A program made the position numbers and the translations under genes. DNA of 64,000 bases from the NCBI RefSeq assembly GCF_013778505.1, contig NZ_JAAOWU010000003.1:515622-579621 (forward strand), written 5' to 3'. Shown one piece after another: positions 36,092 through 45,591 of the stretch (positions within the stretch are counted from its first letter, which is position 1; each line of letters begins with the position of its first letter). Below the pieces are notes generated by a model. The model saw nothing but the letters and a program-made list of their open reading frames with translations, did no database searches and was not told the DNA's origin. The DNA is from Pseudomonas sivasensis. GTDB taxonomy: Bacteria > Pseudomonadota > Gammaproteobacteria > Pseudomonadales > Pseudomonadaceae.

Positions 36092-36570
36092 CCTATAACC
36101 AGCGCACTGTTCTATAACTCGATGCCATCCTTAACCGGGCTGGTTGCAGGAGGGGGCTGTGAGTGAGCATGACTCGCCAGGTTCGTTAGGGCAATTTTCA
36201 TCGTCGTGTTCAGCTCCTTTCTGTATTAAGGCTTAACGGAACGGCAGCTGAGAAATTCGCCCAGCCTGTGCAGGTGGCCGATTATCGCTAGATTTCTTCA
36301 TAGACCTTTGCTCTTGTATCTGCACTATCACTGGCTTGGGTTCAGGGCTAATCATTCGGCGCGCGGAGCGCTCAGCGTCAGCGGCTAGCAGCCGTCCAAG
36401 CGCCGACCTGATCAAGGAAGTGTAGCTACTTGAGTGGCAATGCGACATCGGTGTGGGTGCCGCATATCTGAGTTGAACTACCGCAGACGATTCAGATTTT
36501 ATTTCGGTTAGGATGGTAGAGCCTCGGCAGGCGATGTTGGGGCTGCACTTGAACTGCTTTGAGGCTCGAT
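36092..36570. other. Spacer between the WYL gene and the NTPase gene
   Basis: About 480 bases. A 71-codon minus-strand frame (36448-36233) is basic and serine-rich but lacks a ribosome binding site, so it was not called. The stretch should hold the promoter of the large NTPase gene. Confidence 0.35.
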
Positions 36571-39500
36571 ATGACCATGCACTCGGACGACTTCATCGAT
36601 CTTGATCGCACCTTCTCAAAAATCCCTCTAAATGCTGATCTGTCCGATGATGTTGATCTGAGTGGTAGGCATCAGAGTCGTGGGGAGCTTCACTGGACAG
36701 ACTTGCTCAATCATCACCGAGTGATACTTCTATCCGAGGCTGGTTCAGGAAAAACGGCCGAAATCCAAAATGTCACTCGACAGCTTCGGAGCGCAGGAAA
36801 AAACGCCTTTTTTCTCCGGATTGAAAATGTCTATCCAGATCTGGAGGACGCTATTGAAGAAGGCACTTTCGATGAGTTTAAGAGCTGGCTTGATTCTGGT
36901 ACGGAAGGCTGGCTGTTTATGGACTCGGTTGATGAGGCTCGGTTAAAAGATCCTAGAGATTTCGAGCGTGCAATCCGAAAATTAGGACGTTTAACCAAGA
37001 GTAGTGGAGCCCAAGCGCACATACTCATCACAGGTCGTAGCACAGCCTGGCGCCCTAGTACCGATTTAGCTATCTGCAAAACAGCTTTCGAGTTTGAGGC
37101 AAAAGCTCGTCGAGCTGTTCCCATACAAACTGATGCTCTTGAAAGCGCCGTACAAACGACGACAACCGAGGCCGAGCCAGATACTTCGTTTCTCGTAGTC
37201 ACTCTGGACGACATCCATGACGCCCAGATTGATCGCTTTCTAAAGGCCACTGGCGTTCAAGACGTCAAGGCGTTTCTCACCGCAGTTGAGCGCAAAGAAG
37301 CCTGGTCGCTAACCACGCGTCCTCTGGATTTCATGGAGCTCGTGGGTTTTTGGCATAAGCACCAGAGAATAGGCACACGACTGGAGTTGATGAAAAGCAG
37401 CATTGACCGCCGCCTTGAAGAACGCGACCAGAACCGTGCAGAGTTCAGCCCCATTGCTCCAGAGAAACTGCGTGAAGGAGCGCGTCTCATCGCTGCCGCA
37501 GCAACGTTTGGTCAGATATCTGTAATCTCCGTTCCTGATGGCGACGCTAGTAAAAAGGGAATTCCTATTCGCGCAGTGTTGAGAGATTGGGATGACGCTG
37601 ACGCTGGTGCCTTACTGGCCCGCCCCATTTTCGAACCCGGCATTTATGGAACGGTTCGGTTCCATCATCGGACTGTCCGAGAGTACCTAACTGCAGAGTG
37701 GCTCCACGAACTAATCCGAGGTGCAGGCTCGCGAGTCAGGATCGAGAATTTGTTCTTCCGTACACAATATGGTCTGGAGGTCATCAATCCTTCGATGCGT
37801 CCAGTTTTGCCTTGGCTCGCCCTGTTGGACGAGCGCATTTGTAAGCGGCTAGAAAAGGTTGCTCCGGAGGTGTTCTTTGAGGGCGGTGATCCTGGGCAGC
37901 TCCCCCTGAGCACACGCCGACGCGTGTTGCGCAAGGCTTGTGAACATCTGGCGCAGCCGGCTCACAGTTGGACGATGACCGACTATTCAGCCGTACAGCG
38001 ATTCGCGCACCACGATCTCACTGAAGACATCAAAGAATTACTGACCCTTTACCGTACCAACGATGATATCGCCTGGTTTCTTTTAAGAATGGTATGGCAG
38101 GGAGAGGTAGTGGGGGCACTTGCAGAGACTAAGCAATTTGCCCTCAATGCTCAGCACAAACACACTCGTTTGGCTGCAATCCGAGCTGTTACCGACTTGG
38201 GTACAGCCCAAGACGTAGCCGATGTGCGCCTAGCGCTGCTGGCAGGAAAGTTAAAGGTTAACAGGGAATGGTTAGCTGAGCTGCTTGATGGATTTACGCT
38301 CGATACCCAATGGCTGCCCTGGCTGCTGCAGGCGATCGAGAAAAGTGCGAAGAAAGAGCGCTACAGCGGTAGGGATGCCCTAGCGTTGAAACTTTCCGCC
38401 CTTGCTACGGTTTGTTCGCTGGAAAACCTGCCCGCTCTCATTTGCGGGCTCAGAGTGCTTTTAGACAAGCCTCCTATGGAAGATCACGGTTTTAGCGTTA
38501 TCTCTAAGAAATACAGCTGGTTAGCTGAGATAGCTGGTACGGCGGTGCTCCGTTTGCTTCAGGTAAGAGACCCGTTTGTGCTTGAAGAACCGGCCCTCGC
38601 GATCCTGAGCAAGCTGGCACAAGCGCATATTTATGGCGAGCTCGATACTAGAGAACTCGGAGAAGAACTCCGGGAGATCGTACCTACTTGGCCTGAGCTC
38701 GATTACAAGCTGTTTTGGTATGACGTTGTATTAGCTCGTAACGGCCTAGTGCATCGCGGGGAACCTGTGGTTAACGTTTGGCAGTTACTTGGTTTCCGGC
38801 CATTCTGGTCGCTGAATCGGCAAAATTTTAGCCTCGCCTGCGATCACATCGAAAGCCTCACAAATATGGATGATCGCCTGATGGCGCTCAGTATGGCTTT
38901 CAATATTTACACGCAGTATGAGGAGCCAACCTGTTGGGAGAGTCAGCTTAAGCAGGCAGCCGAGGCCCATGTCGTGCTTCGCGAGAAGCTTGAAATTTTG
39001 TTGAACCCACCGGAGCGGGACGTTGACAAGTGGGAGATCAAGCAAGCTCAGTGGAAAGAAGAGGCAGCCAAGCGAAAAGCGGAAGAGACAGAACGTCGTC
39101 GCTCTTGGCGAGAAGGTCTCGCAGCCGAAGTGACCCTGATAAACAGCCCAAAACCAGGCGTGATGACTCGAAGCCAGTCTTACCTAATTGAACGGCTGCT
39201 TGACGGCTCAACCTCATCTAATACTTGGAGCAGCGGAAATTGGCAATCGCTCATAACTGAGTTCGGCTTGCCAATTGCTCAAATGTTTCGTTCCGGCGCT
39301 GTTAATTTCTGGCGTGGCTATTGCCCAACTCTGCCATCCGAGGGGGCTCCTGCCAATTCTACCCCCTACCAGGTGATTTTGGGATTGACGGGGCTCGCTA
39401 TCGAAGCCAGAGAGGAGTCATTGAGCTTCACGCAGATGTCTGCTGATAACGCTGAGTACGCAGCCCGCTATGCGCTGCTTGAGCTGAATGGTTTTCCGGA

Positions 39501-40914
39501 GTGGTTTCCCAATCTTTTCAGGCTATACCCGAGCGTCATCCGAGAAATCGTAATGCGCGAAGTCAACCATGAGCTGGATCCGCTACGTTTGGGGTCAGGT
39601 GGTAATCGTATTTTACAGAGACTTCGCTGGAGCGGGGACTGGATGTACGGAGAGCTGGTTGCTCCACTCTTAATCCTCTTGGAACAGCAGATCAGCGATC
39701 TTGAGTCGCTTCAGCTTGTGCTAAGCATCGTACAGAACTCATCAGTCCATGATGGCGTCCTGGCAGAGCTCTCCAGAAAGCGTGCTTTGGAAGAGGCTAA
39801 TTTGGATATTGCGCCGACTTGGTACGCCGTGTGGATTGGAACAGAGCCGGCGCTTGCTATCCCGGCACTTGCATCTCGCATCGACTCACTGTCCTTAGAT
39901 GAGGAAAAAGCCAAATTTGCCATGCTTTGCCTGATTGCGATTGTTGGAAATCGCACTTCCAGCCGTTGTAGGCAAAACTACAAAACAGTTGGGCATGCCA
40001 AGAGCCTGTATCTGCTTATGCACACTTATATACGTATTGCAGACGACATTGATCGCGCAGGAACAGGGGTCTATTCCCCGGGGCTTAGGGACGATGCCCA
40101 AGGTGCTCGTGATGGCCTATTAGCTCTTATTCGAGAGACGCCAGGTAAGGAAGCATTCCTTGCATTGCAGGAGATTGCACAGGCGCACCCTGCCGAGCCA
40201 TTACGTCCATGGGGCGCATTTTACGCTCATCAGAAAGCTACAGCCGATTCACAGACGTCACCTTGGGAGCCAGCGAAGGTCGTCGAATTCCATGAGTCGC
40301 TGGAAAGCACGCCGTCTACCCATCGCGAACTCTGGAACCTGGCAATCGATCGTCTTCTGGATTTAAAGCATGATTTAGAAGATGGCGACTCCAGCTATGC
40401 AGAAATTTTGCTGCTGACCAATCAGGAGACTTCCATTCGGAAGTTCATCGGAAAGTGGTTGAGAGATCGCGCAGTAGGAAGGTACGTCGTTCCTCAGGAA
40501 GAGCAGCTTGCCGATGACAAACGCCCGGATTATCGATTCCAGAACAGCCAGACCTACGCGCCCGTACCTGTCGAACTCAAGCTCTCTCAGAACTGGAGCG
40601 GCCCCGAGCATTTTGAACGGATCGAGAACCAGCTCTGCGGCGATTACCTACGCGATGTAAGCTCAAGCTGCGGCATTTTTTTGCTAGTGAACAATGGGGG
40701 GCAGGTTGCGTGGGACTCTCCCAACAATGGACGGATTGGATTTGAGGATCTAGTTATCGCATTGCAGGAGCACTGGTTAGCCATCGCGTCGAAATTTCCG
40801 AATGTCGAAGACATCAAGGTCATTGGCATAGACCTTACTAAGCGAGGAGGAGTGACCGCGACCAAAGCCATCAAAGCTAATCAGGCGGAGGCTAGCCAGA
40901 GAGGCGAAGGATGA
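36571..40914 (+). CDS. NACHT-type STAND NTPase with C-terminal nuclease-like domain
   Basis: A 1,447-residue protein. The P-loop is near the N-terminus (LLSEAGSGKTAE, about residues 53-64). The Walker B region WLFMDSVDEAR (~114-124) has the tiny residue and D-x-x-DE spacing of NACHT ATPases. The middle ~900 residues are helical repeats, a likely sensor or scaffold. A coiled coil (~835-865, WKEEAAKRKAEETERRR) breaks them. The C-terminus carries RPDYRF (~1317) and VPVELKLSQNW (~1335), a plausible PD-(D/E)xK nuclease core. The ATG at 36571 has GAGG upstream; TTG at 36559 is also in frame. With the WYL regulator it looks like an NLR-style phage-defence unit (inference). Confidence 0.82.
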   Translation: MTMHSDDFIDLDRTFSKIPLNADLSDDVDLSGRHQSRGELHWTDLLNHHRVILLSEAGSGKTAEIQNVTRQLRSAGKNAFFLRIENVYPDLEDAIEEGTFDEFKSWLDSGTEGWLFMDSVDEARLKDPRDFERAIRKLGRLTKSSGAQAHILITGRSTAWRPSTDLAICKTAFEFEAKARRAVPIQTDALESAVQTTTTEAEPDTSFLVVTLDDIHDAQIDRFLKATGVQDVKAFLTAVERKEAWSLTTRPLDFMELVGFWHKHQRIGTRLELMKSSIDRRLEERDQNRAEFSPIAPEKLREGARLIAAAATFGQISVISVPDGDASKKGIPIRAVLRDWDDADAGALLARPIFEPGIYGTVRFHHRTVREYLTAEWLHELIRGAGSRVRIENLFFRTQYGLEVINPSMRPVLPWLALLDERICKRLEKVAPEVFFEGGDPGQLPLSTRRRVLRKACEHLAQPAHSWTMTDYSAVQRFAHHDLTEDIKELLTLYRTNDDIAWFLLRMVWQGEVVGALAETKQFALNAQHKHTRLAAIRAVTDLGTAQDVADVRLALLAGKLKVNREWLAELLDGFTLDTQWLPWLLQAIEKSAKKERYSGRDALALKLSALATVCSLENLPALICGLRVLLDKPPMEDHGFSVISKKYSWLAEIAGTAVLRLLQVRDPFVLEEPALAILSKLAQAHIYGELDTRELGEELREIVPTWPELDYKLFWYDVVLARNGLVHRGEPVVNVWQLLGFRPFWSLNRQNFSLACDHIESLTNMDDRLMALSMAFNIYTQYEEPTCWESQLKQAAEAHVVLREKLEILLNPPERDVDKWEIKQAQWKEEAAKRKAEETERRRSWREGLAAEVTLINSPKPGVMTRSQSYLIERLLDGSTSSNTWSSGNWQSLITEFGLPIAQMFRSGAVNFWRGYCPTLPSEGAPANSTPYQVILGLTGLAIEAREESLSFTQMSADNAEYAARYALLELNGFPEWFPNLFRLYPSVIREIVMREVNHELDPLRLGSGGNRILQRLRWSGDWMYGELVAPLLILLEQQISDLESLQLVLSIVQNSSVHDGVLAELSRKRALEEANLDIAPTWYAVWIGTEPALAIPALASRIDSLSLDEEKAKFAMLCLIAIVGNRTSSRCRQNYKTVGHAKSLYLLMHTYIRIADDIDRAGTGVYSPGLRDDAQGARDGLLALIRETPGKEAFLALQEIAQAHPAEPLRPWGAFYAHQKATADSQTSPWEPAKVVEFHESLESTPSTHRELWNLAIDRLLDLKHDLEDGDSSYAEILLLTNQETSIRKFIGKWLRDRAVGRYVVPQEEQLADDKRPDYRFQNSQTYAPVPVELKLSQNWSGPEHFERIENQLCGDYLRDVSSSCGIFLLVNNGGQVAWDSPNNGRIGFEDLVIALQEHWLAIASKFPNVEDIKVIGIDLTKRGGVTATKAIKANQAEASQRGEG

Positions 40915-41227
40915 TATGCGGCGGCTGAGGTTCTTGAAATGGAATGTCAAAGGCAGCGGAGATTTTGTAATTTCTCGATTCTGTCGCCTGGAAATTCAGA
41001 AGCGATTGCTGGCCTCAGAAGGTAGTTTCGAATCTTTTGGCTAGCGATGGGGGGCGGAATAATCGGGTCAGATATTGATGTCGCCGGCGAAAGTGAGTGA
41101 GCTGGCAACGAATTTCTGAGTGCTCGAAAGCGAATCTGATCATTAACCAGGATGCGATCATTTTCCGTGATCATGTTACTCGGTCTAGGTTAACTGAGAG
41201 CTAACCACAGTCTTCGGTAGGATTCTT

Positions 41228-41365
41228 GTGACCGTCGGTCGGCTGCTTTTTCTGTTGTGTGTGTCACTGATATTTTTCCCCGTGCTCACCGTCGCCACTA
41301 GCCAACCGCTCGTAGAGTTACCTAACCTATGGTGGGCTTTGCTGACGGCCATCAACGAGTCGTGA
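41228..41365 (+). CDS. Possible 45-residue membrane peptide
   Basis: A GTG-started frame with AGGA five bases upstream. The product has one strong hydrophobic segment (RLLFLLCVSLIFFPVLTVA, residues 5-23) and a short polar tail ending LLTAINES. A CGCAACA-T4-TGTTGCG-type hairpin follows about 65 bases later. Size and shape resemble small membrane toxins or regulators, but this rests on a single weak-start frame. Confidence 0.38.
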   Translation: MTVGRLLFLLCVSLIFFPVLTVATSQPLVELPNLWWALLTAINES

Positions 41366-41603
41366 TGAGCTGCTTAGCGCCGGAGCTTGACGTCCCCAGT
41401 CGGGCGTATGGGAGAGTAGTCGCAACATTTTTTTGTTGCGTTCCAGTGCGCGCAGGTGCAAGAATCAACTGTAATTAAGGCCAGCTACGCTTAGCTGTCT
41501 GATCACTGAGTGAGGAAAATACGATGACTCTGAACCTTGAATTGATTGCCAAAGAGATTGATCTAGGCTTGGTATGATTTGACGCTTGCGTGACACGGCA
41601 ACT

Positions 41604-41637
41604 AAGCGCCAACCCAATGGGTGGCGCTTTTTTTTTA
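41604..41637 (+). terminator. Rho-independent terminator before the DUF4760-like gene
   Basis: AGCGCCAACCC-AAT-GGGTGGCGCT followed by nine T residues. It follows a 17-codon frame (ATG 41524, GAGGAAAA upstream, MTLNLELIAKEIDLGLV), so it may end a short leader-type transcript. The next gene starts 10 bases after the T-run. Confidence 0.8.
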
Positions 41638-41647
41638 AGGACGATAA

Positions 41648-42619
41648 ATGCTTTTCAGATTTGTAAACGCCAACAAGCTCGCTTTGCCTCTGATTTATAT
41701 TTTTTTCCTAGGATGCTTGGTTGCCGCGCTTGGCTACCTTTTTTATGCCCAAGTCACCTGCCAGGACTGCTCCGTCTCTTCGATCAATCCGTCGTCCTTT
41801 CTGATGCCGATCATCGCGTACCTGAGTATCGGACTGGTGGGCATCACTATTGGGTTCACTCGCAAAACGGCGAGTGAAAAAAACGCTCTGGAATTCGAAA
41901 AGGAAATGTCAGAGCTTGGAGAGCACTTCCAGGTTTTATATACGGTTCGTCAGGGTATGCTTCTCCCTGACGGTAACCTTAATCGCCGGAAAGCGGTTGC
42001 TTACATGCACGAGCTTTATGCACCTGCGAGTTCCTCGACTGCCTCGCCAGGCGCGACCAAAGCAGACCCTTCATTCGAAAGCGGGGACGATTCTGCGACA
42101 CAATTCTTTTTTTACTCAAGTTCGACCACAGACGGTGCGGGCACTAAACGAGCTGAGCATGTCTTTTACACGGGCAGATTTGCTGCAGCTGGTACGCCAA
42201 AAACGTCCAGTGCCGCTAAAAAACCGGCCACTTCCAAAGATGCAGTGAGGGCCTCAGCTTCGGTCATCCTCAACGCAATGGAAGGCTGTGCCAACGCGAT
42301 CCGCTACGGCATCTATGATGAAGATTTCATTTACAACATCTACGGCAGCCAGTTTATTGACCTCTATGAGCTGACCTATGGTCTGATCAAGGCCCGGCAA
42401 ATCAAGAAAGCTCGGCTCTGGGTTAATTTTGAGTGGCTCGCTGTGAAGTGGACTCTGCGTCGGAACATTACTGGTGTTATTTCCAAAGAGTCGGTGGAAA
42501 CCTCTCATATCATCAACCAGTCGCTTGCCGCTCTGAAAGAACACAACAAGATCAGACCAATCACCAAAAAGCTGAAGCAGTTTGAAGCGAAGCTTGAGCG
42601 CAGGAAATTTCCAAGGTAA
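41648..42619 (+). CDS. Membrane protein with DUF4760-like C-terminal domain
   Basis: A 323-residue protein with two hydrophobic segments (about 11-33 and 51-70) and a cytoplasmic part. The linker (about 125-205) is Ser/Ala/Thr-rich. The C-terminal helical region (ILNAMEGCANAIRYGIYDED, FIDLYELTYGLIKARQ) resembles DUF4760. The ATG follows AAGGA. Function is unknown; membrane-anchored proteins of this kind occur in accessory and defence regions. Confidence 0.68.
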   Translation: MLFRFVNANKLALPLIYIFFLGCLVAALGYLFYAQVTCQDCSVSSINPSSFLMPIIAYLSIGLVGITIGFTRKTASEKNALEFEKEMSELGEHFQVLYTVRQGMLLPDGNLNRRKAVAYMHELYAPASSSTASPGATKADPSFESGDDSATQFFFYSSSTTDGAGTKRAEHVFYTGRFAAAGTPKTSSAAKKPATSKDAVRASASVILNAMEGCANAIRYGIYDEDFIYNIYGSQFIDLYELTYGLIKARQIKKARLWVNFEWLAVKWTLRRNITGVISKESVETSHIINQSLAALKEHNKIRPITKKLKQFEAKLERRKFPR

Positions 42620-42929
42620 AGACTGAGGTCAGTCTAGGAAAGGTCTGCGTCATAGTTTTAGAGGTGCCCGATTTCGCGGAGAAGGGCTAAGTAAGTGCCT
42701 TTCGTCGACCAGCCTATCTTGCCGTCCTGGCAAAAATTTTGTCCCAAACGCGCCTAGCAAATTCCACGTAGGCGCTCGGCACACCTCCAAAGCAGCGCTG
42801 CGATACCTTGAGTATGTTGGCTTCCGTCGCGTAGCTGATGTATCTCCGAAATCCGAAATTTGGGAGGAGGCCCATTTGCGCGATATCGCTAGTGTCTAGG
42901 CTGTTTCGAAGTTCTGACTAAGCTTCGGC
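42620..42929. other. Stretch without recognisable genes
   Basis: About 310 bases between the DUF4760-like gene and the transposase remnant. Nothing coding or structured was recognised; it may be part of the decayed insertion. Confidence 0.35.
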
Positions 42930-43185
42930 GTAATAGACGTGGTTCGCCAGCAACCATCGGCAGCGCTTGCGCAGGTGACCGCGCAAGCTGGGTATATACA
43001 TCTCATCAAGCAATGGCTGGGAGTAAGCAAGATCGAGGGTCTGTCCACCCAATATCCGATAATAGAAACTTCAGCAGTACGCCGATGGCATCGCAGAGCA
43101 TGTGGATCTTGGTGGTCAGGCCCCCTGAACGCGTGGTCTTGCGATTCTTCAGGCTCCTGTTTTCCCGGTACCTGAAGTCGCTCGC
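42930..43185 (-). mobile_element. Degenerate IS5-family transposase remnant
   Basis: Minus-strand translation gives NRKTTRSGGLTTKIHMLCDAIG, the catalytic-core block typical of IS5-group DDE transposases, followed after stops by LRKRCRWLLANHVYYAE-like pieces. It is too short and broken to be active, and no intact terminal repeats were found. Confidence 0.65.
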
Positions 43186-43220
43186 TTCAAAGGCTGGTAT
43201 GCTTCTTCGAGCTGTAGAAA

Positions 43221-44051
43221 CTATAATATGTATGGTCGATAAGAATTAAGGTTTACTTCGGTGTAACTAAATCTTAAGTGGTTCATTAGCTTTGTATAGC
43301 TCTGAATAAAACTATCTCTTTTCTCGCAAATTTCACTTTGTATATCAAGCGATTCTTTGTAAGGGTAAAGTTCCCCTTTGTTGAATAGTATGGTAAGTGT
43401 ATTTCCGCGTTGGATTGTGTCTTTGTAGACCGAGATTAGATGCTTTTTCTCATTCTCAAAGTTTGATTTGAGAAGCCAGGAAAGTTCTCGATACGTTTTT
43501 TCAAAGTCGGAAAAATTAAACTCTAAAATTTCATCGTAGAACGGGCGTGCATCTGGCAGGTCAATAGGGAACCCATTTAACACTGACCCGACCTCAAAAA
43601 GGTCAGAATTAAAGCTGTCAGGTAGGCTTTCGCAGTAGCCACGAATTCGAGTGAAGGCTAAGTTCTCCATCAGCAGACTTAGCGAGCTTATGTCACGACT
43701 GCGTCGGTTGTCAGTGGCTAACGAGTTCTCAACAAATTTTTCAAGTTCGATCTTCTTGCGGTGTAACCAGTCAGGGGGAAACCGCAGGGGGTTGTCATCT
43801 ACAGACTTGTGGTGATTAGGGCAAAGTAGTATCAGGTTGTCGTAGTCATCGATGTCCCCGCTAAAGCCATCCTCACCACGAGGCCCTTTCTTGCTTCGAG
43901 CAATTATGTGGGCTGCTTCTGAAATATTTTTGTTATCAATGTCAATATCGCATACCTGCTCCTTGAATACACTTTCAAAGCCCGGGCACATAGCACATCG
44001 CCCTGCAGCTCTGGCATACAGCTCCTTAAGAGCTTTTGGCTTAACTGCCAT
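43221..44051 (-). CDS. HNH endonuclease
   Basis: A 276-residue protein. The N-terminal ~110 residues are an HNH nuclease domain with a zinc-binding CAMC, EAAHI and LILLCPNHHKSVDD. The remaining ~165 residues are helical and charged and match nothing I know. The ATG at 44051 has AAGGAC upstream; the longer frame to 44192 adds unlike sequence. AT-rich codon use sets it apart from flanking genes. It probably cuts DNA as a standalone defence or mobile-element nuclease; no methylase is adjacent. Confidence 0.82.
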   Translation of the reverse strand: MAVKPKALKELYARAAGRCAMCPGFESVFKEQVCDIDIDNKNISEAAHIIARSKKGPRGEDGFSGDIDDYDNLILLCPNHHKSVDDNPLRFPPDWLHRKKIELEKFVENSLATDNRRSRDISSLSLLMENLAFTRIRGYCESLPDSFNSDLFEVGSVLNGFPIDLPDARPFYDEILEFNFSDFEKTYRELSWLLKSNFENEKKHLISVYKDTIQRGNTLTILFNKGELYPYKESLDIQSEICEKRDSFIQSYTKLMNHLRFSYTEVNLNSYRPYIL

Positions 44052-44299
44052 TTCTTGAGTCCTTGCAAAAATCGGGTAGACGAATGAGTGTAAATGCATA
44101 TTTCCGCTTGCGGCAACTTGCTCGAGCGCGATGAGGGAAATGTGACTACGTATAACACGTAAAAAAGTGCGATTTCGCCGCCTTTTGTGCATCTTTCTGT
44201 CACAGCGAGTGTGCTAGCTTAAGTGCGAATCTGCAGTGTTGGTCGCCTGGCTCGGCGGCGAGGTCAGCAGATTACACCACAGTTACCAAGGAGGGATGC

Positions 44300-45427
44300 A
44301 TGAACTTTGAGCACACCGGATTTCGAGAGATTTTCAACTTTGAGCACCACCTCAACTCTGAGGGTGGGTTTGTCATAGGCCCCTACCGAATCACTGTGAG
44401 CAAGGAGCTTATTGGTGGGGATTTTGCTCGGTCATCACGACTCGTCTTTGGTGGTGCCTTCGATTCTTCCGGGTTCAGGAACACCGTCACTGAGGAACCC
44501 TCTAGCTCTGGCACTTGGAACGTAACGGCGGCTGTAGCGGAGCACGAGGGGCTAGATCAGGCCTCCGTGCTTTTGCCCGGCAATCCATGGGTGAATGGAG
44601 CCTACGACCTATCGGTCATTCTCTCGCTTCTCACAGGTCGCCATGTGCTGGTTGGCAATGCTGCCAGGCCGTACATGCCGGTTTCAGCAGGGCAGGCCGT
44701 CACCAGCAAAAACTTCTTCCGTACCCACCCAGTGATCGATTGGGCGCTGCTTCCAGTTCTGCAAGAAGCAGGTGCTGGAGAAGCGATGGAAGCAGTGATG
44801 CTCGCAATGACTAATAGCAATGCAGGCGTGAAAATTGCGATGGGATCGGCTGCGCTCGATGGGCTGAACACCCACTGGTACAGTGCCTCGGGCTCCAACC
44901 GCTATACGAAGGACGTAAAAGCGGAGGTCAAGGTCGCGGCACAGGCATTTAAGGAGTATCTGGAAAAAGCCGGTGTGAGCCAGGATCTCATTGATGACAT
45001 CATGCCGCGACTGTCAAACGTTGCGAATGAGTCGGCGCTTGCCAAGCTCGCAGCCTTCTTGAAGGCCGGTGGCATGTATCCGGAAAATCCAGATGAGGGC
45101 GCGCCTAAGCGTCTCAAATGGCTGAATGTCCTTCGTAATTCCGTAGCGCATTCAGGCTCGATCAGGTTAGACATTGCAGAAAGTCCTGAGGCGTCCTTCC
45201 GGGTAGCCGGCGCTGTCGCACTGCTGCTCCAAGACATCTGCCGGGTTTACATCGCGAAGTACCTGCTCAAGATTGAAGATCAAGGTGTTGATAAGGCGCA
45301 ACAGGCCGTGATGACCTTCTTTCTGAACGGGACGTACCACGGTCAAGATATCCTTTCCGAAGACTACGAGACCTTCAGGCAACGACTGATCGACCACTAC
45401 GAAGAATTTGGCAATCTCGACCTTTAA
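44300..45427 (+). CDS. Unknown protein with HEPN-like RX4H motif
   Basis: A 375-residue soluble protein. The N-terminal ~150 residues are beta-rich (GPYRITVSKELIGG, GTWNVTAAVAEHEG), the rest helical. Near residue 278 the motif LRNSVAHSG gives R-x4-H, the signature of HEPN ribonucleases, inside a helical pair as expected. The overall layout recalls ApeA-type or abortive-infection HEPN proteins, but I cannot match it to one. A strong AAGGAGG lies upstream of the ATG. It is divergent from the HNH gene. Confidence 0.65.
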   Translation: MNFEHTGFREIFNFEHHLNSEGGFVIGPYRITVSKELIGGDFARSSRLVFGGAFDSSGFRNTVTEEPSSSGTWNVTAAVAEHEGLDQASVLLPGNPWVNGAYDLSVILSLLTGRHVLVGNAARPYMPVSAGQAVTSKNFFRTHPVIDWALLPVLQEAGAGEAMEAVMLAMTNSNAGVKIAMGSAALDGLNTHWYSASGSNRYTKDVKAEVKVAAQAFKEYLEKAGVSQDLIDDIMPRLSNVANESALAKLAAFLKAGGMYPENPDEGAPKRLKWLNVLRNSVAHSGSIRLDIAESPEASFRVAGAVALLLQDICRVYIAKYLLKIEDQGVDKAQQAVMTFFLNGTYHGQDILSEDYETFRQRLIDHYEEFGNLDL

Positions 45428-45591
45428 CGACAGGCTTGAGCAGAGAGGGCGAAGTGCTCTCTCCATGCAATGGTAGCGCTAGTTCCAGCAATCCACTTTA
45501 CTGGTATCAATCACTCGGCTGTACGAATCTACCTCCCTTAGTGAGAGGCTATGGCCTTCAGGCGCGAGGATTTCGAACCCCCCAGATGAAC

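Noticed and set aside
36233..36448. 71-codon basic, serine-rich minus-strand frame
   Set aside because: No clear ribosome binding site and low-complexity composition; the region is more likely a promoter spacer.
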